Assembly: GCA_001897155.1 (NCBI GenBank)
Contig: MKSF01000024.1
Location: 1 to 64,000 of the forward strand
DNA: 64,000 nt
Direction of reading: 5' to 3'
Origin: Bacteroidetes bacterium 47-18
GTDB taxonomy: Bacteria > Bacteroidota > Bacteroidia > Chitinophagales > Chitinophagaceae
Shown: piece after piece, positions 7,803 through 17,064 of the stretch
Layout: each line of letters starts with the position of its first letter
Numbering within the stretch: the first letter of the stretch is position 1
Translations under genes and position numbers: made by a program
The notes under the pieces: model-generated
Seen by the model: only the letters and a program-made list of their open reading frames with translations
The model's database searches: none
What the model was told of the DNA's origin: nothing

Positions 7803-9260
7803 ATGGCTAAATCAAAACGTTTTGAAATAAAAGTTACATCAGAAACCAATAGATTAAGACGTTTGCTTGTCCACAGCCCGGACAGCGGGTTGGGCAAAGT
7901 GGTGCCATCCAAAGCGCAGGACTGGCTGTTTGAAGACATTGTACACCTGGACACCATCCGGAGAAAGGAGTATGATTACTACACCAAGCTGCTGCTTTAT
8001 TTTTTAGATCCCTCCAAGATAAAGGGCAAGCTGAGCGAAATAGACGCGGAAAGCAGCAAGAGGGCTTTCTATAAGCCCGACAACAAGGACTTCCACGCAT
8101 CCGAATACGTAGTGGAATTGCAATGGCTGCTGGCAGAGATATTTAAGGACAATAATATCCGCAGCCAGATGGTCGCTGCCGTATGCGCGCTGGAAAACTG
8201 TACTTTTGAAACACAGGAAAAGATGATGGGCTTTACCCCGCAGCAGCTTTCAAAAGTAGTGATCAGCGGTACGCACAACGAGAACGAAATGCTGTTCCCT
8301 CCTATTCCCAATTTCATTTTCACCCGCGATATAGGCATTACCATCAATGACTTCATCCTGCTGAACAAGCCCGCCAGGCAGGCCCGTAAAAGAGAAGCGC
8401 TCATTGTAAAGTATATATTGTTCAATCATCCTTATTTCAAATCCTATAAGGAAAAGATCATAGAGCTGGAAGATACCAAGCATCACTTCCTGCTGCCCAA
8501 GGAAGCGCAGGACCATAAGGTCACGCTGGAAGGCGGCGATGTCATGACCGTAGCGCCCAACCACGTGATCATAGGCGTCAGCGAGCGGACCTCCTGGGAC
8601 GCGGCCTATCATGCCACCAAAGTGCTTTTCGACAGGAACGTGGTAGATAAGGTGACCATCGTAAAGATCCCCAGGAAAAGGGATTATATGCATATCGATA
8701 CCGTTTTCACCCAGGTCAGGAAAAATGTCTGGGTATTGCTCGGCATCTTCTCCCATGCCTATGCCAAAAAGCTGGAGCTCGACCCTATTGAGAAAGCGCT
8801 GGACCTCACGCATAAAAAGGACGTGGATAAGGTAAAGATCATCCAGTTCCAGAAAGGGAAGCTGGACAAGCCCAAGCAATTCAGGTCCATTGAAAGCCTG
8901 CTGGAGAATATTTCTGTCAAAGACCTGGGCTGCAAGCCCGCAGATGTCAGGATCATTTTCTCGGGCAATAATGTATTCCCGTATGACGCAAGGGAACAGT
9001 GGACGGACAGTTGTAATCTCCTGGCCATTAAGGAAGGCGTGGTGTTGGGCTATGACCGTAATGACAAGACCCTTGATGCTTTCCACGAGGCCGGGTTCAA
9101 GTCTGTAAAGGTAGAAGACCTGATAGCCGATTTTGAAAGCGGCAAAGTCAACCCGGATGATATGGAAGATACCATTATCCTGATGCCGTCTTCAGAGCTG
9201 AGCAGGGCAAGAGGCGGCTTCCACTGTATGAGCATGCCGCTGTGGAGAGATGAGGCATAA
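7803..9260 (+). CDS. Arginine deiminase-family protein
   Basis: A 485-residue guanidino-group-modifying enzyme predicted to hydrolyse arginine to citrulline plus ammonia. The N-terminal ETNRLRRLLVHSPDSGL strand is typical. Catalytic motifs are in order: FTRDIG, LEGGDVM with Gly244, Gly245 and Asp246, HIDTVFTQV with His297, and a C-terminal ARGGFHCMSMPL with nucleophile Cys475. It is longer than classic ArcA (about 410). It is followed 54 bases later by a CtlX-like hydrolase, and no carbamoyltransferase or carbamate kinase is present, so a normal ATP-yielding ADI pathway is not encoded here. The start has AT-rich leader sequence and no clear Shine-Dalgarno. Confidence 0.87.
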   Translation: MAKSKRFEIKVTSETNRLRRLLVHSPDSGLGKVVPSKAQDWLFEDIVHLDTIRRKEYDYYTKLLLYFLDPSKIKGKLSEIDAESSKRAFYKPDNKDFHASEYVVELQWLLAEIFKDNNIRSQMVAAVCALENCTFETQEKMMGFTPQQLSKVVISGTHNENEMLFPPIPNFIFTRDIGITINDFILLNKPARQARKREALIVKYILFNHPYFKSYKEKIIELEDTKHHFLLPKEAQDHKVTLEGGDVMTVAPNHVIIGVSERTSWDAAYHATKVLFDRNVVDKVTIVKIPRKRDYMHIDTVFTQVRKNVWVLLGIFSHAYAKKLELDPIEKALDLTHKKDVDKVKIIQFQKGKLDKPKQFRSIESLLENISVKDLGCKPADVRIIFSGNNVFPYDAREQWTDSCNLLAIKEGVVLGYDRNDKTLDAFHEAGFKSVKVEDLIADFESGKVNPDDMEDTIILMPSSELSRARGGFHCMSMPLWRDEA

Positions 9261-9314
9261 ACCTTTCCGGGATCATATTCTCAAAATATTCTAACGATAT
9301 AACATCAACCATTC

Positions 9315-10235
9315 ATGAAACCATATCCTTTTGCAGTGATGATGATACGGCCGGCCAGGTTTGTTTACAACGACCAGACCGCGGTCAACAACGCTTTTCA
9401 GAAAGCCGCTGCTGACCAGGAAGCCGTACAGAGGAAAGCGCTGGAGGAGTTTGACGCCTTTGTGGCCTTATTAGAGGCCCATGATATAGAAGTTCTGGTA
9501 GTACAGGATACGCCCGAGCCGCATACCCCTGACAGCATTTTCCCCAACAACTGGATTTCCACACATAAGGATAACACCCTCATTTATTATCCTATGTATG
9601 CGCAAAACAGGAGAAGCGAACGGAAGCAGCATGTGATAGACGCCATTAAGGCACGATACGAGGTAAGCGCTGAAAGGTCCTATACTGCGGCAGAAGCGGA
9701 GGACCGTTTCCTGGAAGGTACGGGCAGCATGGTGCTGGACCGCAAAAAACGCATCTCGTATGCCTGCCTGTCACCGCGCACCGATAAGGACCTGTTCGTA
9801 AAATGGTGCGAAGATAACCAATACCAGCCGGTGTTCTTCAACGCCTACGATGCTAACGGTCAGCTCATTTATCATACCAATGTGATGATGTGCATAGGAG
9901 ACAATTATGCCGTTATCTGCCTGGACAGCATCCGGGACGAGGCGGAACGCAGCCATGTGGCAGCTACCTTAAAGAGCAGCAATAAAACCATCGTGGATAT
10001 TACGCTGGACCAGATGAATCACTTTGCCGGTAATATGCTGCAGGTAAAGAACCGGGAAGGCATGCGCTACCTGGTGATGTCTGATGCAGCCTATAAAAGC
10101 CTGACGCCCGCCCAGGTACAGGTGCTCAGCGCTTTCAACCCCATACTGCATCCCGTGCTGGACACCATCGAGACCAACGGGGGAGGCAGCGCCAGGTGTA
10201 TGCTGGCAGAAATTGTTTTAGAGAAAAAAAAGTAA
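9315..10235 (+). CDS. ctlX: Citrulline hydrolase CtlX-like amidinotransferase-fold enzyme
   Basis: A 306-residue member of the arginine deiminase/dimethylargininase fold. Motifs are SIFPNNWISTH (substrate-binding and metal-free catalytic region), GTGSMVLDR, YHTNVMMCIG with the catalytic His, and GGGSARCMLAE with nucleophile Cys295. The closest family I recall is CtlX, the citrulline ureidase of Francisella, which releases ornithine, CO2 and ammonia. Its position directly after the arginine deiminase fits a two-step arginine to citrulline to ornithine route. The next gene starts 3 bases after its stop, so the three genes are probably one operon. Substrate is inferred from family and context. 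Confidence 0.85.
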   Translation: MKPYPFAVMMIRPARFVYNDQTAVNNAFQKAAADQEAVQRKALEEFDAFVALLEAHDIEVLVVQDTPEPHTPDSIFPNNWISTHKDNTLIYYPMYAQNRRSERKQHVIDAIKARYEVSAERSYTAAEAEDRFLEGTGSMVLDRKKRISYACLSPRTDKDLFVKWCEDNQYQPVFFNAYDANGQLIYHTNVMMCIGDNYAVICLDSIRDEAERSHVAATLKSSNKTIVDITLDQMNHFAGNMLQVKNREGMRYLVMSDAAYKSLTPAQVQVLSAFNPILHPVLDTIETNGGGSARCMLAEIVLEKKK

Positions 10236-10238
10236 TTC

Positions 10239-10547
10239 ATGGAAGATATTAATCCCATATTCCTGGAATTCATCAACAGTGATGAGCCAGTGCTGGTACA
10301 GTTCCACGCCGAATGGTGCGTACCCTGCAAGATGCTGGCGCCCGTAGTAGATGCTGTTGCCGCGCAGTTTGAAGCGCAGTTGAAGGTGCTTAAGGTAGAC
10401 ATCGACCGCAACAGGCCGATCACGGAACATCTGGACATACGTTCCGTGCCCACGATGATGATATTCAGGAAAGGAGAGATCTTATGGTATCATAACGGCG
10501 GCATTACGCCGGTAGAGCTTGCCAGGACCGTTAAGTCCTTCTTTTAA
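10239..10547 (+). CDS. Thioredoxin-family protein
   Basis: A 102-residue cytoplasmic thioredoxin with active site WCVPC (Cys27, Cys30) in place of the common WCGPC, and the cis-proline segment SVPTMMIF. The Gly to Val change between the cysteines is a modest deviation that may alter redox potential. It begins 3 bases after ctlX and ends before a strong terminator, so it is the last gene of that operon. A role in keeping the two Cys-nucleophile hydrolases reduced is possible but only inferred. Confidence 0.93.
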   Translation: MEDINPIFLEFINSDEPVLVQFHAEWCVPCKMLAPVVDAVAAQFEAQLKVLKVDIDRNRPITEHLDIRSVPTMMIFRKGEILWYHNGGITPVELARTVKSFF

Positions 10548-10575
10548 TTGTAATAATAAATACCGGAAAGATATA

Positions 10576-10613
10576 AGCCCGGCAATCTTCTTGAGCAAAG
10601 AGATTGCCGGGCT
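10576..10613 (+). terminator. Intrinsic terminator after thioredoxin
   Basis: A perfect 13-bp stem AGCCCGGCAATCT / AGATTGCCGGGCT encloses a 12-base loop, with a weak T-containing tail. It starts 28 bases after the thioredoxin stop codon. Confidence 0.75.
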
Positions 10614-10693
10614 GCTTCATATATACGCATCCGTCAGATTACGGCAGAAGTGATGGTCCAACCGCAGGGATCAGGAGGCAGTACAATATTCTT

Positions 10694-11137
10694 TTATCTG
10701 TTTACGAACATGTAATAATTACCGGGCGCTGTAGCGGTATCAAAAAATTCCCTTATCACCAGGGTATCTGCCGCCAGGGATATTATGGTATATCTTGAAA
10801 TATATACCGCGCTCTGGGCATCATAGGCCACTTTCAGGGTATCGCCTTCGGCGCTTACAAAATATTTACCCGTACTTTCACTTATCAGCTCATCAGTGCT
10901 GTTTTTCATGATGCGCCTGAAATTGCTGTTCCCGTCAAAAATATATTCCATTTTTCCCCCGTTAAGCAAAGGAGCGGCCGCAGCCCACTGTATACCATTA
11001 TCACTGGTGCTGTAAGCGACATTATCCCAATATCCGCCGACCAGGTCGGCCCTTACCTTCTGACCTTTAGGCTCATTATTCTTGGAACAGGAGATCATCA
11101 ATGCAGCAGCAGCAATAATTGACAGACAATATTTCAT
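10694..11137 (-). CDS. Hypothetical lipoprotein
   Basis: A 147-residue protein from ATG 11137 (an upstream start at 11161 is less likely because it would place extra residues before the signal peptide). The N-terminus MKYCLSIIAAAALMISCSKN is a lipoprotein signal with cysteine in the lipobox. The mature part looks like a small beta-rich lipocalin-type domain of the sort common in Bacteroidota outer-membrane lipoproteins (GGYWDNVAYS, GKMEYIFDGN, GKYFVSAEGDTLKV), but I cannot name the family. It is transcribed towards the thioredoxin terminator. Confidence 0.8.
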   Translation of the reverse strand: MKYCLSIIAAAALMISCSKNNEPKGQKVRADLVGGYWDNVAYSTSDNGIQWAAAAPLLNGGKMEYIFDGNSNFRRIMKNSTDELISESTGKYFVSAEGDTLKVAYDAQSAVYISRYTIISLAADTLVIREFFDTATAPGNYYMFVNR

Positions 11138-11363
11138 AGTATTAATATATAAGTAAAGCAATTTTTATGAAAACAAATGTAATAGATATTCTCTGAATTT
11201 TATAAAAAAATTGTAAAAAGCTTTGCATTTTCCCTGTAAACGTAGCAGGATTAAGGTAGTAGCATGATCCGGCAAGGTCCGGGTTACCGGTGAAGAACAC
11301 CAGCAACGGGGCGAAATTAAACAAACATATTACGCCCACCCTTTCACAAGAAGCACACCAGCA

Positions 11364-14300
11364 TTAGGTAGCGATCTTGAATTTCAGACCCTGCTTCAGT
11401 AAAAACTCTACCAGCTCGTCATTCACATCCACTCCCCCGGCAGATGCCTTTAAGGTCACCCTCTCCTCGCCGTCATCTATCAGGAAATAAAGATCTGTTG
11501 AGCCGGCATTGGCCAGGACATTATCTTTTATAAAGGCCACGTTGTTCTCATTCACTTCCTTGATAGGCAGGGCTATCGTCAGCTTCTTGGTGTATTTGGC
11601 CTTAACATCCGACAGCAGGCACATACTGTTGACCCTGAACTCCATCTGCCCGGGCCTGAACTTATGCTCTCCGTAGGTACCCGTGATCATCAGCTTCTGA
11701 CCGTCTTCCAGGTAGTTCTGGTATTGCACATAGTCATTCTTAAAGAACGCCATTTCGTACTTGCCGCTGTAATCATTGAGCGTCATTTTACCCCATTTAT
11801 CGCCTTTCTGCGTCAGCAGGTGCCGGCTGTCCGACACGAAGCCCGCTATACGGATGAGCCTGTTCTGCACCTGCTCCATATCCCCGATAGGCACAATATC
11901 AAAATAGTTCATTTCTATCTTATAGGTATCGAGCGGATGCCCGCTGAGATAGATACCAATGACCTCCTTCTCTTTCTCCAGCTTTTCATGAAGCGGCCAG
12001 GGCTCGCATTTGGGAATAGCCGGCGGCTTGATCTCCGGCATTTCCACATCCCCGAACAGGCTGTTGACAGAAGTAGCCTCCGCACTGGCAACCTGGGAGC
12101 CGAATTTCACAATGCGTTCCAGTCCGCTCACCCTGTCGGGCGTATTATCGAAAAAGTACTGGGCCCTGTGCAGGTCCGTAAAGCAGTCGAAGCCGCCGCC
12201 GTACACCAGGTTTTCCAATGTCCTCTTGTTGACCGTACGCTGGTTGACCCTTATGATAAAATCAAAAATGTCCTTGAATGTTCCGTTCCGTTCCCTTTCC
12301 TCCAGGATATCCTCTACCGCGGCCTCACCCACACCCTTAATGGCTCCCAACCCGAAGCGGATAATGCCCTGGCTGTTCACGGCAAAGCCTTTCAGCGATT
12401 CGTTGATATCCGGCCCCAATACGGTAAGCCCCATCCTTTTACACTCCTCCATAAAGAAGGTGATCTTTTCAATGGAGTTGGCATTGTTCATGACCGCGGC
12501 CATATATTCCGAAGGGTAATGCGCTTTCAGGTAAGCTGTCTGGAAGGCCACAAAGGCATAGCAGGTGGAGTGCGATTTATTGAATGCGTATTGCGCAAAG
12601 GCTTCCCAGTCCGTCCATACCTTATCCAGCGTCTTCTCCGGGTGCCCTTTGGCTACGGCGCCTTCGATGAATTTGCCCTTCATCTTATCCAGCGTCTTCC
12701 GGTCCTTTTTACCCATCGCCTTCCGCAATACATCCGCATCGCCTTTGGAAAAGCCGGCCAGCTTCTGCGACAGGAGCATCACCTGCTCCTGGTACACGGT
12801 AATACCATAGGTATCCGCAAGGTATTCTTCCATTTCCGGGAGGTCGTAGGATATGGATTCCTCTCCATGCTTACGCTTAATGAAGTTAGGGATGTACTGC
12901 AGCGGGCCGGGCCGGTACAGCGCATTCATCGCGATAAGATCGGCAAATTTATCCGGCTTCAGATCACGCAGGTGCTTCTGCATACCCGGGCTCTCAAACT
13001 GGAAGGTCGCGTTGGTATCGCCCCGTTGGTAAAGCTCGTAGGTTTTAGGATCGTCCAGTGGTATATCGTCGGGATTAATGGTGATCCCGTAGTTCTTTTT
13101 AATAAGCTCCACCGCATCCTTGATGATGGATAAGGTCTTCAGTCCCAGAAAGTCCATCTTGATAACGCCCGCATTTTCGATCACCTTACCTTCAAATTGC
13201 GTGATCAGGAGGTTGACATCCTTGGCCGTGAATACCGGCACGATCTCGGAAAGGTCTTTTGGAGCGATAATGATACCTGCCGCGTGGATACCGGTATTCC
13301 TGACGGAGCCTTCCAGCTTCTCGGCTTCCAGCAGCACCTTGCCTGCCAGGGTCTGGGGCTGTGCCAGTATCTCCCTCAGGCGGGCCACATTCTGAAGGTC
13401 CTCGTCCCTGAGGTCTTCCTTATCCTTTAAGGATTTCTCATCAGCCGTGGAGGATTCTACCGGGGCCCGTAAGACCCTTTTAAGCGAAATGCCCGGCTTA
13501 TCCGGCACCAGCTTGGCCAGGGCATTGGACTCCGACAGCGGCAGGTCCAGCACGCGCGCCACGTCCTTGATAGACATTTTGGCCGCCATGGTACCATAGG
13601 TCACAATATGCGCCACCTGGCTTTTACCATATTTATCCACCACGTAGTCTATTACCTTCTGCCTGCCCGCATCGTCAAAATCGGTATCAATATCCGGCAT
13701 GGACTTCCTGTCCGGGTTGAGAAAACGCTCAAAAAGCAGGTTATATTTAATGGGGTCTATATTCGTAATACCGATGCAGTAAGCCACCGCGCTGCCGGCA
13801 GCGGAACCGCGTCCCGGCCCGACATATACGCCCAGCTCCCGCCCCGCCCTGATGAAATCGGACACAATAAGGAAGTAACCCGCGAATCCCATGGTACGGA
13901 TCGTGAACAGCTCGAACTTCAGCCGTTCCTCTATCTCCGGCGAGATCTCCATATAGCGTTCCCGCGCGCCGGTCCAGGTAATATGCTCCAGGTAGGCGTC
14001 CTGGTCATCATGGAATTCCGGCGGCACTTTAAAGTGCGGCAGCAGTATCTCCCGTTCCAGCTTCAGCGTGTCTATCTTATCCACGACCATCTGTGTGTTT
14101 TCAATAGCCTGCGGAAGGTCGGTGAACAGGCTGCTCATCTCCCCGGTGGTCTTAAAGTAGAACTGGTCGTTGAAAAAAGCAAAGCGCGTATCTCTCTGCC
14201 TGACGTCATCGTCATCGGCAAATTCCTTGTTGGTAGGTGTACTCTGCTTCTCTCCCGTATTGATACATAACAGGATATCGTGAGCATTCCAGTCTTCCTG

Positions 14301-14984
14301 GTCCACGTAATGCGAATCGTTGGATGCAATGACGGGCACATTGTACTTTTGCGCGAACTTGAGCAGCATATTGTTCACTGTCACCTGCTGCGGCATATCG
14401 TGGCGCTGCAGCTCCACGTAATAATCTTCCCCGAACAGGTCCAGCCACCATTTGAACTCTTTTTCCGCCGCTTCCTCTCCTTTGTACAGGATAGCTTTGG
14501 GCACCATGGCACCGATGCAGCAGGTAGTCGCGATGAGCCCTTCGTGGTGCTTCAGGATCAGCTCCTTATCTATCCTCGGATATTTACCGTACAGGCCTTC
14601 GATATAGCCCAGGGAACAGAGCTTGATAAGGTTCTGGTAGCCGGTCTCATTCTTGGCCAGGAAAAGCTGGTGATACCTGATATCCTTTCCTTCTCCTTTG
14701 GTGAAGGACCGCTTATGCCTGTCTTCCACTACATAAAATTCGCATCCTACGATGGGCTTTACCACCGGCACCCTTATTTCTTTACCTTCCTCTGTCGTAC
14801 CTGTTACCCTGGTATTCTGCCAGGCTTTGGCAACAAAGTCGAATACCCCGAACATATTACCATGGTCAGTAATAGCTACGGCCGGCATCCCGTCCTTTTC
14901 AGCCTTCCTGAACAAACGCGCTGTAGAAGAAGCCCCGTCGAGCAATGAGAATTGTGTATGGTTGTGTAAATGAGAAAACTGCAT
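11364..14984 (-). CDS. dnaE: DNA polymerase III alpha subunit
   Basis: The replicative C-family polymerase, 1206 residues. It starts with a PHP domain (FSHLHNHTQFSLLDGASS, AVAITDHGNMFGV), then the polymerase core with GPGRGSAAGS and the catalytic MPDIDTDFDD near residue 430, and ends with the OB-fold region (LIRIAGFVSDSRHLLTQKGDKW). Length is normal for the DnaE1 type. The start ATG at 14984 is preceded by GGGAGG at a good distance, one of the few strong Shine-Dalgarno sequences in this window. Confidence 0.98.
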   Translation of the reverse strand: MQFSHLHNHTQFSLLDGASSTARLFRKAEKDGMPAVAITDHGNMFGVFDFVAKAWQNTRVTGTTEEGKEIRVPVVKPIVGCEFYVVEDRHKRSFTKGEGKDIRYHQLFLAKNETGYQNLIKLCSLGYIEGLYGKYPRIDKELILKHHEGLIATTCCIGAMVPKAILYKGEEAAEKEFKWWLDLFGEDYYVELQRHDMPQQVTVNNMLLKFAQKYNVPVIASNDSHYVDQEDWNAHDILLCINTGEKQSTPTNKEFADDDDVRQRDTRFAFFNDQFYFKTTGEMSSLFTDLPQAIENTQMVVDKIDTLKLEREILLPHFKVPPEFHDDQDAYLEHITWTGARERYMEISPEIEERLKFELFTIRTMGFAGYFLIVSDFIRAGRELGVYVGPGRGSAAGSAVAYCIGITNIDPIKYNLLFERFLNPDRKSMPDIDTDFDDAGRQKVIDYVVDKYGKSQVAHIVTYGTMAAKMSIKDVARVLDLPLSESNALAKLVPDKPGISLKRVLRAPVESSTADEKSLKDKEDLRDEDLQNVARLREILAQPQTLAGKVLLEAEKLEGSVRNTGIHAAGIIIAPKDLSEIVPVFTAKDVNLLITQFEGKVIENAGVIKMDFLGLKTLSIIKDAVELIKKNYGITINPDDIPLDDPKTYELYQRGDTNATFQFESPGMQKHLRDLKPDKFADLIAMNALYRPGPLQYIPNFIKRKHGEESISYDLPEMEEYLADTYGITVYQEQVMLLSQKLAGFSKGDADVLRKAMGKKDRKTLDKMKGKFIEGAVAKGHPEKTLDKVWTDWEAFAQYAFNKSHSTCYAFVAFQTAYLKAHYPSEYMAAVMNNANSIEKITFFMEECKRMGLTVLGPDINESLKGFAVNSQGIIRFGLGAIKGVGEAAVEDILEERERNGTFKDIFDFIIRVNQRTVNKRTLENLVYGGGFDCFTDLHRAQYFFDNTPDRVSGLERIVKFGSQVASAEATSVNSLFGDVEMPEIKPPAIPKCEPWPLHEKLEKEKEVIGIYLSGHPLDTYKIEMNYFDIVPIGDMEQVQNRLIRIAGFVSDSRHLLTQKGDKWGKMTLNDYSGKYEMAFFKNDYVQYQNYLEDGQKLMITGTYGEHKFRPGQMEFRVNSMCLLSDVKAKYTKKLTIALPIKEVNENNVAFIKDNVLANAGSTDLYFLIDDGEERVTLKASAGGVDVNDELVEFLLKQGLKFKIAT

Positions 14985-15147
14985 GTCAATAAACCTCCCT
15001 TTAAGTTCCTGTAGTAATAGGTAGCAGGTACAAATTTACTTTAAAAGTGCGGGAAAAATCCTTAGTCACAGGTAAAGGCAGCCACATGTGGAAAACTATC
15101 CGCGGGAGCAGGCAGATCGTCCCCGGAAAGGCCGGGAAGCATAGCGG

Positions 15148-16053
15148 TCAGGATTGTTTTCGGAGTATGTCCACAGCTTTTTTATAATAGATGACCGCCG
15201 CGGTGTCCAGTCCCATCCGGGAATGGAAGGCGTACAGTCCCTCCAGGTGCTCCAGGGGATGCGCATTCCTGTGATAGCACAGCTTGGCCAGGCATTGCCA
15301 GCACAGCCACACGGGCTGGCCGTCGCTTTCCTGCAGCGAATTGCTGCCATTGACATTACAGCGGTACCGTATACAGTGGTGCATACCCAGCATATGAGCC
15401 GTTTCGTGGGACGCTACTTTCATGGTACGCAAAAGGGTATGCTTAAAGTCTTCTGCAGAGGCATTGTAGTCTCCCAGCCTCGCCACGCTCCATACACCCA
15501 CACCTGCCGAGAGGCTGGCCTGCCCGAAAACATAATTCCAGGCCGCATCCGGGTACAGGTCCCGGGCAGTGAATGCTATCAGTGCAAAGGCATCTGCGGG
15601 CTTCAAGCCGGGCAGCAGGCTGTCGAGGACATATTTACTGTTAATCTGCCGGTAGCCCTGGTGCTGCCTTTGCTGCTGTACGGGTATGGCTGCAAAAGGA
15701 ACGGATGCTATGGTATCTACCGGCATCAGGAAATACAGGGAGAGATAGGAGCTGACAATGTCCAGCATCCGCCGGCCGGCAGTATCAAAATCACCGATCT
15801 TCACTATGTATAAGGTGCGACGGACCGTATCGGTCCTGAGAAAGCCGGAACGCATATAGCGCTCAATGGACTGCCCCGTTTCCCCGGGGTGCTCATACAG
15901 CCAGTCGCCGGGAGCAGGCGCCGACTTATGCCCGGAGAGCGGTGCCAGGGCATAGCAGGCGGCCAGCGGATCCGCTTCTTTTTTATGTCCGTTCTGCTGC
16001 TTACATGCGCTGACCGACAAACATAGCAGCAATAAAGTTATAATACTACGCAT
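15148..16053 (-). CDS. Lipidated archaemetzincin-family zinc metalloprotease
   Basis: A 301-residue protein with lipoprotein signal LLLLCLSVSACKQQ. The zinc site is HETAHMLGMHHC: His216, Glu217, His220, and His226 at the third-ligand position. It is followed by the archaemetzincin cysteine pattern Cys227, Cys232, Cys251 and Cys254 (CIRYRC, CWQC), which binds a structural second zinc. The methionine expected after Cys232 (C-x-M in archaemetzincins) is Val234 here, so the Met-turn residue is missing. Known archaemetzincins are usually cytosolic; a membrane-anchored periplasmic form is unusual. The natural substrate of the family is unknown. Confidence 0.85.
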   Translation of the reverse strand: MRSIITLLLLCLSVSACKQQNGHKKEADPLAACYALAPLSGHKSAPAPGDWLYEHPGETGQSIERYMRSGFLRTDTVRRTLYIVKIGDFDTAGRRMLDIVSSYLSLYFLMPVDTIASVPFAAIPVQQQRQHQGYRQINSKYVLDSLLPGLKPADAFALIAFTARDLYPDAAWNYVFGQASLSAGVGVWSVARLGDYNASAEDFKHTLLRTMKVASHETAHMLGMHHCIRYRCNVNGSNSLQESDGQPVWLCWQCLAKLCYHRNAHPLEHLEGLYAFHSRMGLDTAAVIYYKKAVDILRKQS

Positions 16054-16113
16054 ATATCTTTAGCAAGACGCTCCGGGAAGCAGATTCCATAAAAATATTC
16101 AGGGTTTCTGATA

Positions 16114-17040
16114 TCAGGTATCACCCGCCGCCGGGTATTGCATCAGGCTCTCCTGCAGGCTTTTCACCACAGCTTTCTGCAGGGAGCGGGGCCTGAGCAC
16201 CTTGACGTGCCTGCCATAAGAGAGCAGCTCCGTCACCAGCTCGTCCGAAATTTTCAGCTGCAGCCGCACATGGCAGGACTGCGCATCCTCTTTTACGATC
16301 TCCTGGCTGGGATGGAGCGGCAGCGTCCTGATATAGTTGGACATATAAGGGCTTACTTCCAGCTCTACCTGCTCCGTTTCCTGCCGCCCGTCAATATAAA
16401 TACCAAAGACATCTTTATACAGCCCGCCGATATCCAGGCTCTTATCCCACTGGAAACGTTCAGATGTCTTACGCACCTCCACGATCCTGTCCAGCGCATA
16501 GATACGCAGCTTATCATTGGTTTTGGCAACGATATACCACCTGTTACGGTATTCTTTCAGCCCGTAGGGAGCGATCTTTATATCGTCAGGCGTCTCCGCC
16601 CCGAATTTGCAATAGGTGATCCGCAGGTACACCTTTCTTTTGACCGCAGCGATCACATCATCAAAGTAGTGGGTATTCAGCGGCTGCCGCTGCTCGAAAT
16701 AGACAATATCCTTGAGGTCCTCCGCTATCTGGAGGGCATTCATCATCTCGTACACCTCGAACAGGCGGCCGCTGTTGTCTGAATAGAAGGAATCCTTTAC
16801 GATATGATAGCCCCTGTTCTTTTTGCAGAATACGATCTCTATGCCCCAAACATCATAGATCTCCTTAATATCCCGCTGGAAGGTCCGCTTGGAAAATCCC
16901 GGATCTTCCTCCCCGAACTCACTGGCATATTCAAATTCCTTACGGATATAGGCGCTGATTTCATCAAACGTACAGTAAGGTTTGGTGTTCAGCCTTTTGA
17001 TGATGGACTTTGTACGCTGAAAATAGGATCGTTTGGACAT
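16114..17040 (-). CDS. WYL-domain transcriptional regulator
   Basis: A 308-residue protein with an N-terminal winged helix (KSIIKRLNTKPYCTFDEISAYI, FSKRTFQRDIKEI) and a C-terminal WYL ligand-sensing domain (ITYCKFGAETPDDIKIAPYGLKEY, then RWYIVAKTNDKLRIYALDRI). WYL regulators sense small ligands or nucleic acid fragments and control varied genes including defence systems. No defence genes are adjacent. A small hypothetical gene on the same strand ends 24 bases upstream and is likely in the same transcript. Confidence 0.92.
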   Translation of the reverse strand: MSKRSYFQRTKSIIKRLNTKPYCTFDEISAYIRKEFEYASEFGEEDPGFSKRTFQRDIKEIYDVWGIEIVFCKKNRGYHIVKDSFYSDNSGRLFEVYEMMNALQIAEDLKDIVYFEQRQPLNTHYFDDVIAAVKRKVYLRITYCKFGAETPDDIKIAPYGLKEYRNRWYIVAKTNDKLRIYALDRIVEVRKTSERFQWDKSLDIGGLYKDVFGIYIDGRQETEQVELEVSPYMSNYIRTLPLHPSQEIVKEDAQSCHVRLQLKISDELVTELLSYGRHVKVLRPRSLQKAVVKSLQESLMQYPAAGDT

Positions 17041-17064
17041 TTCGGATATTTTAGAGCAGCACCG

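Noticed and set aside
11664-13133. Long open frame antisense to dnaE (about 489 codons)
   Set aside because: The dnaE frame is intact and carries all polymerase motifs; the antisense protein is rich in His, Arg and Val in a shadow-like way.
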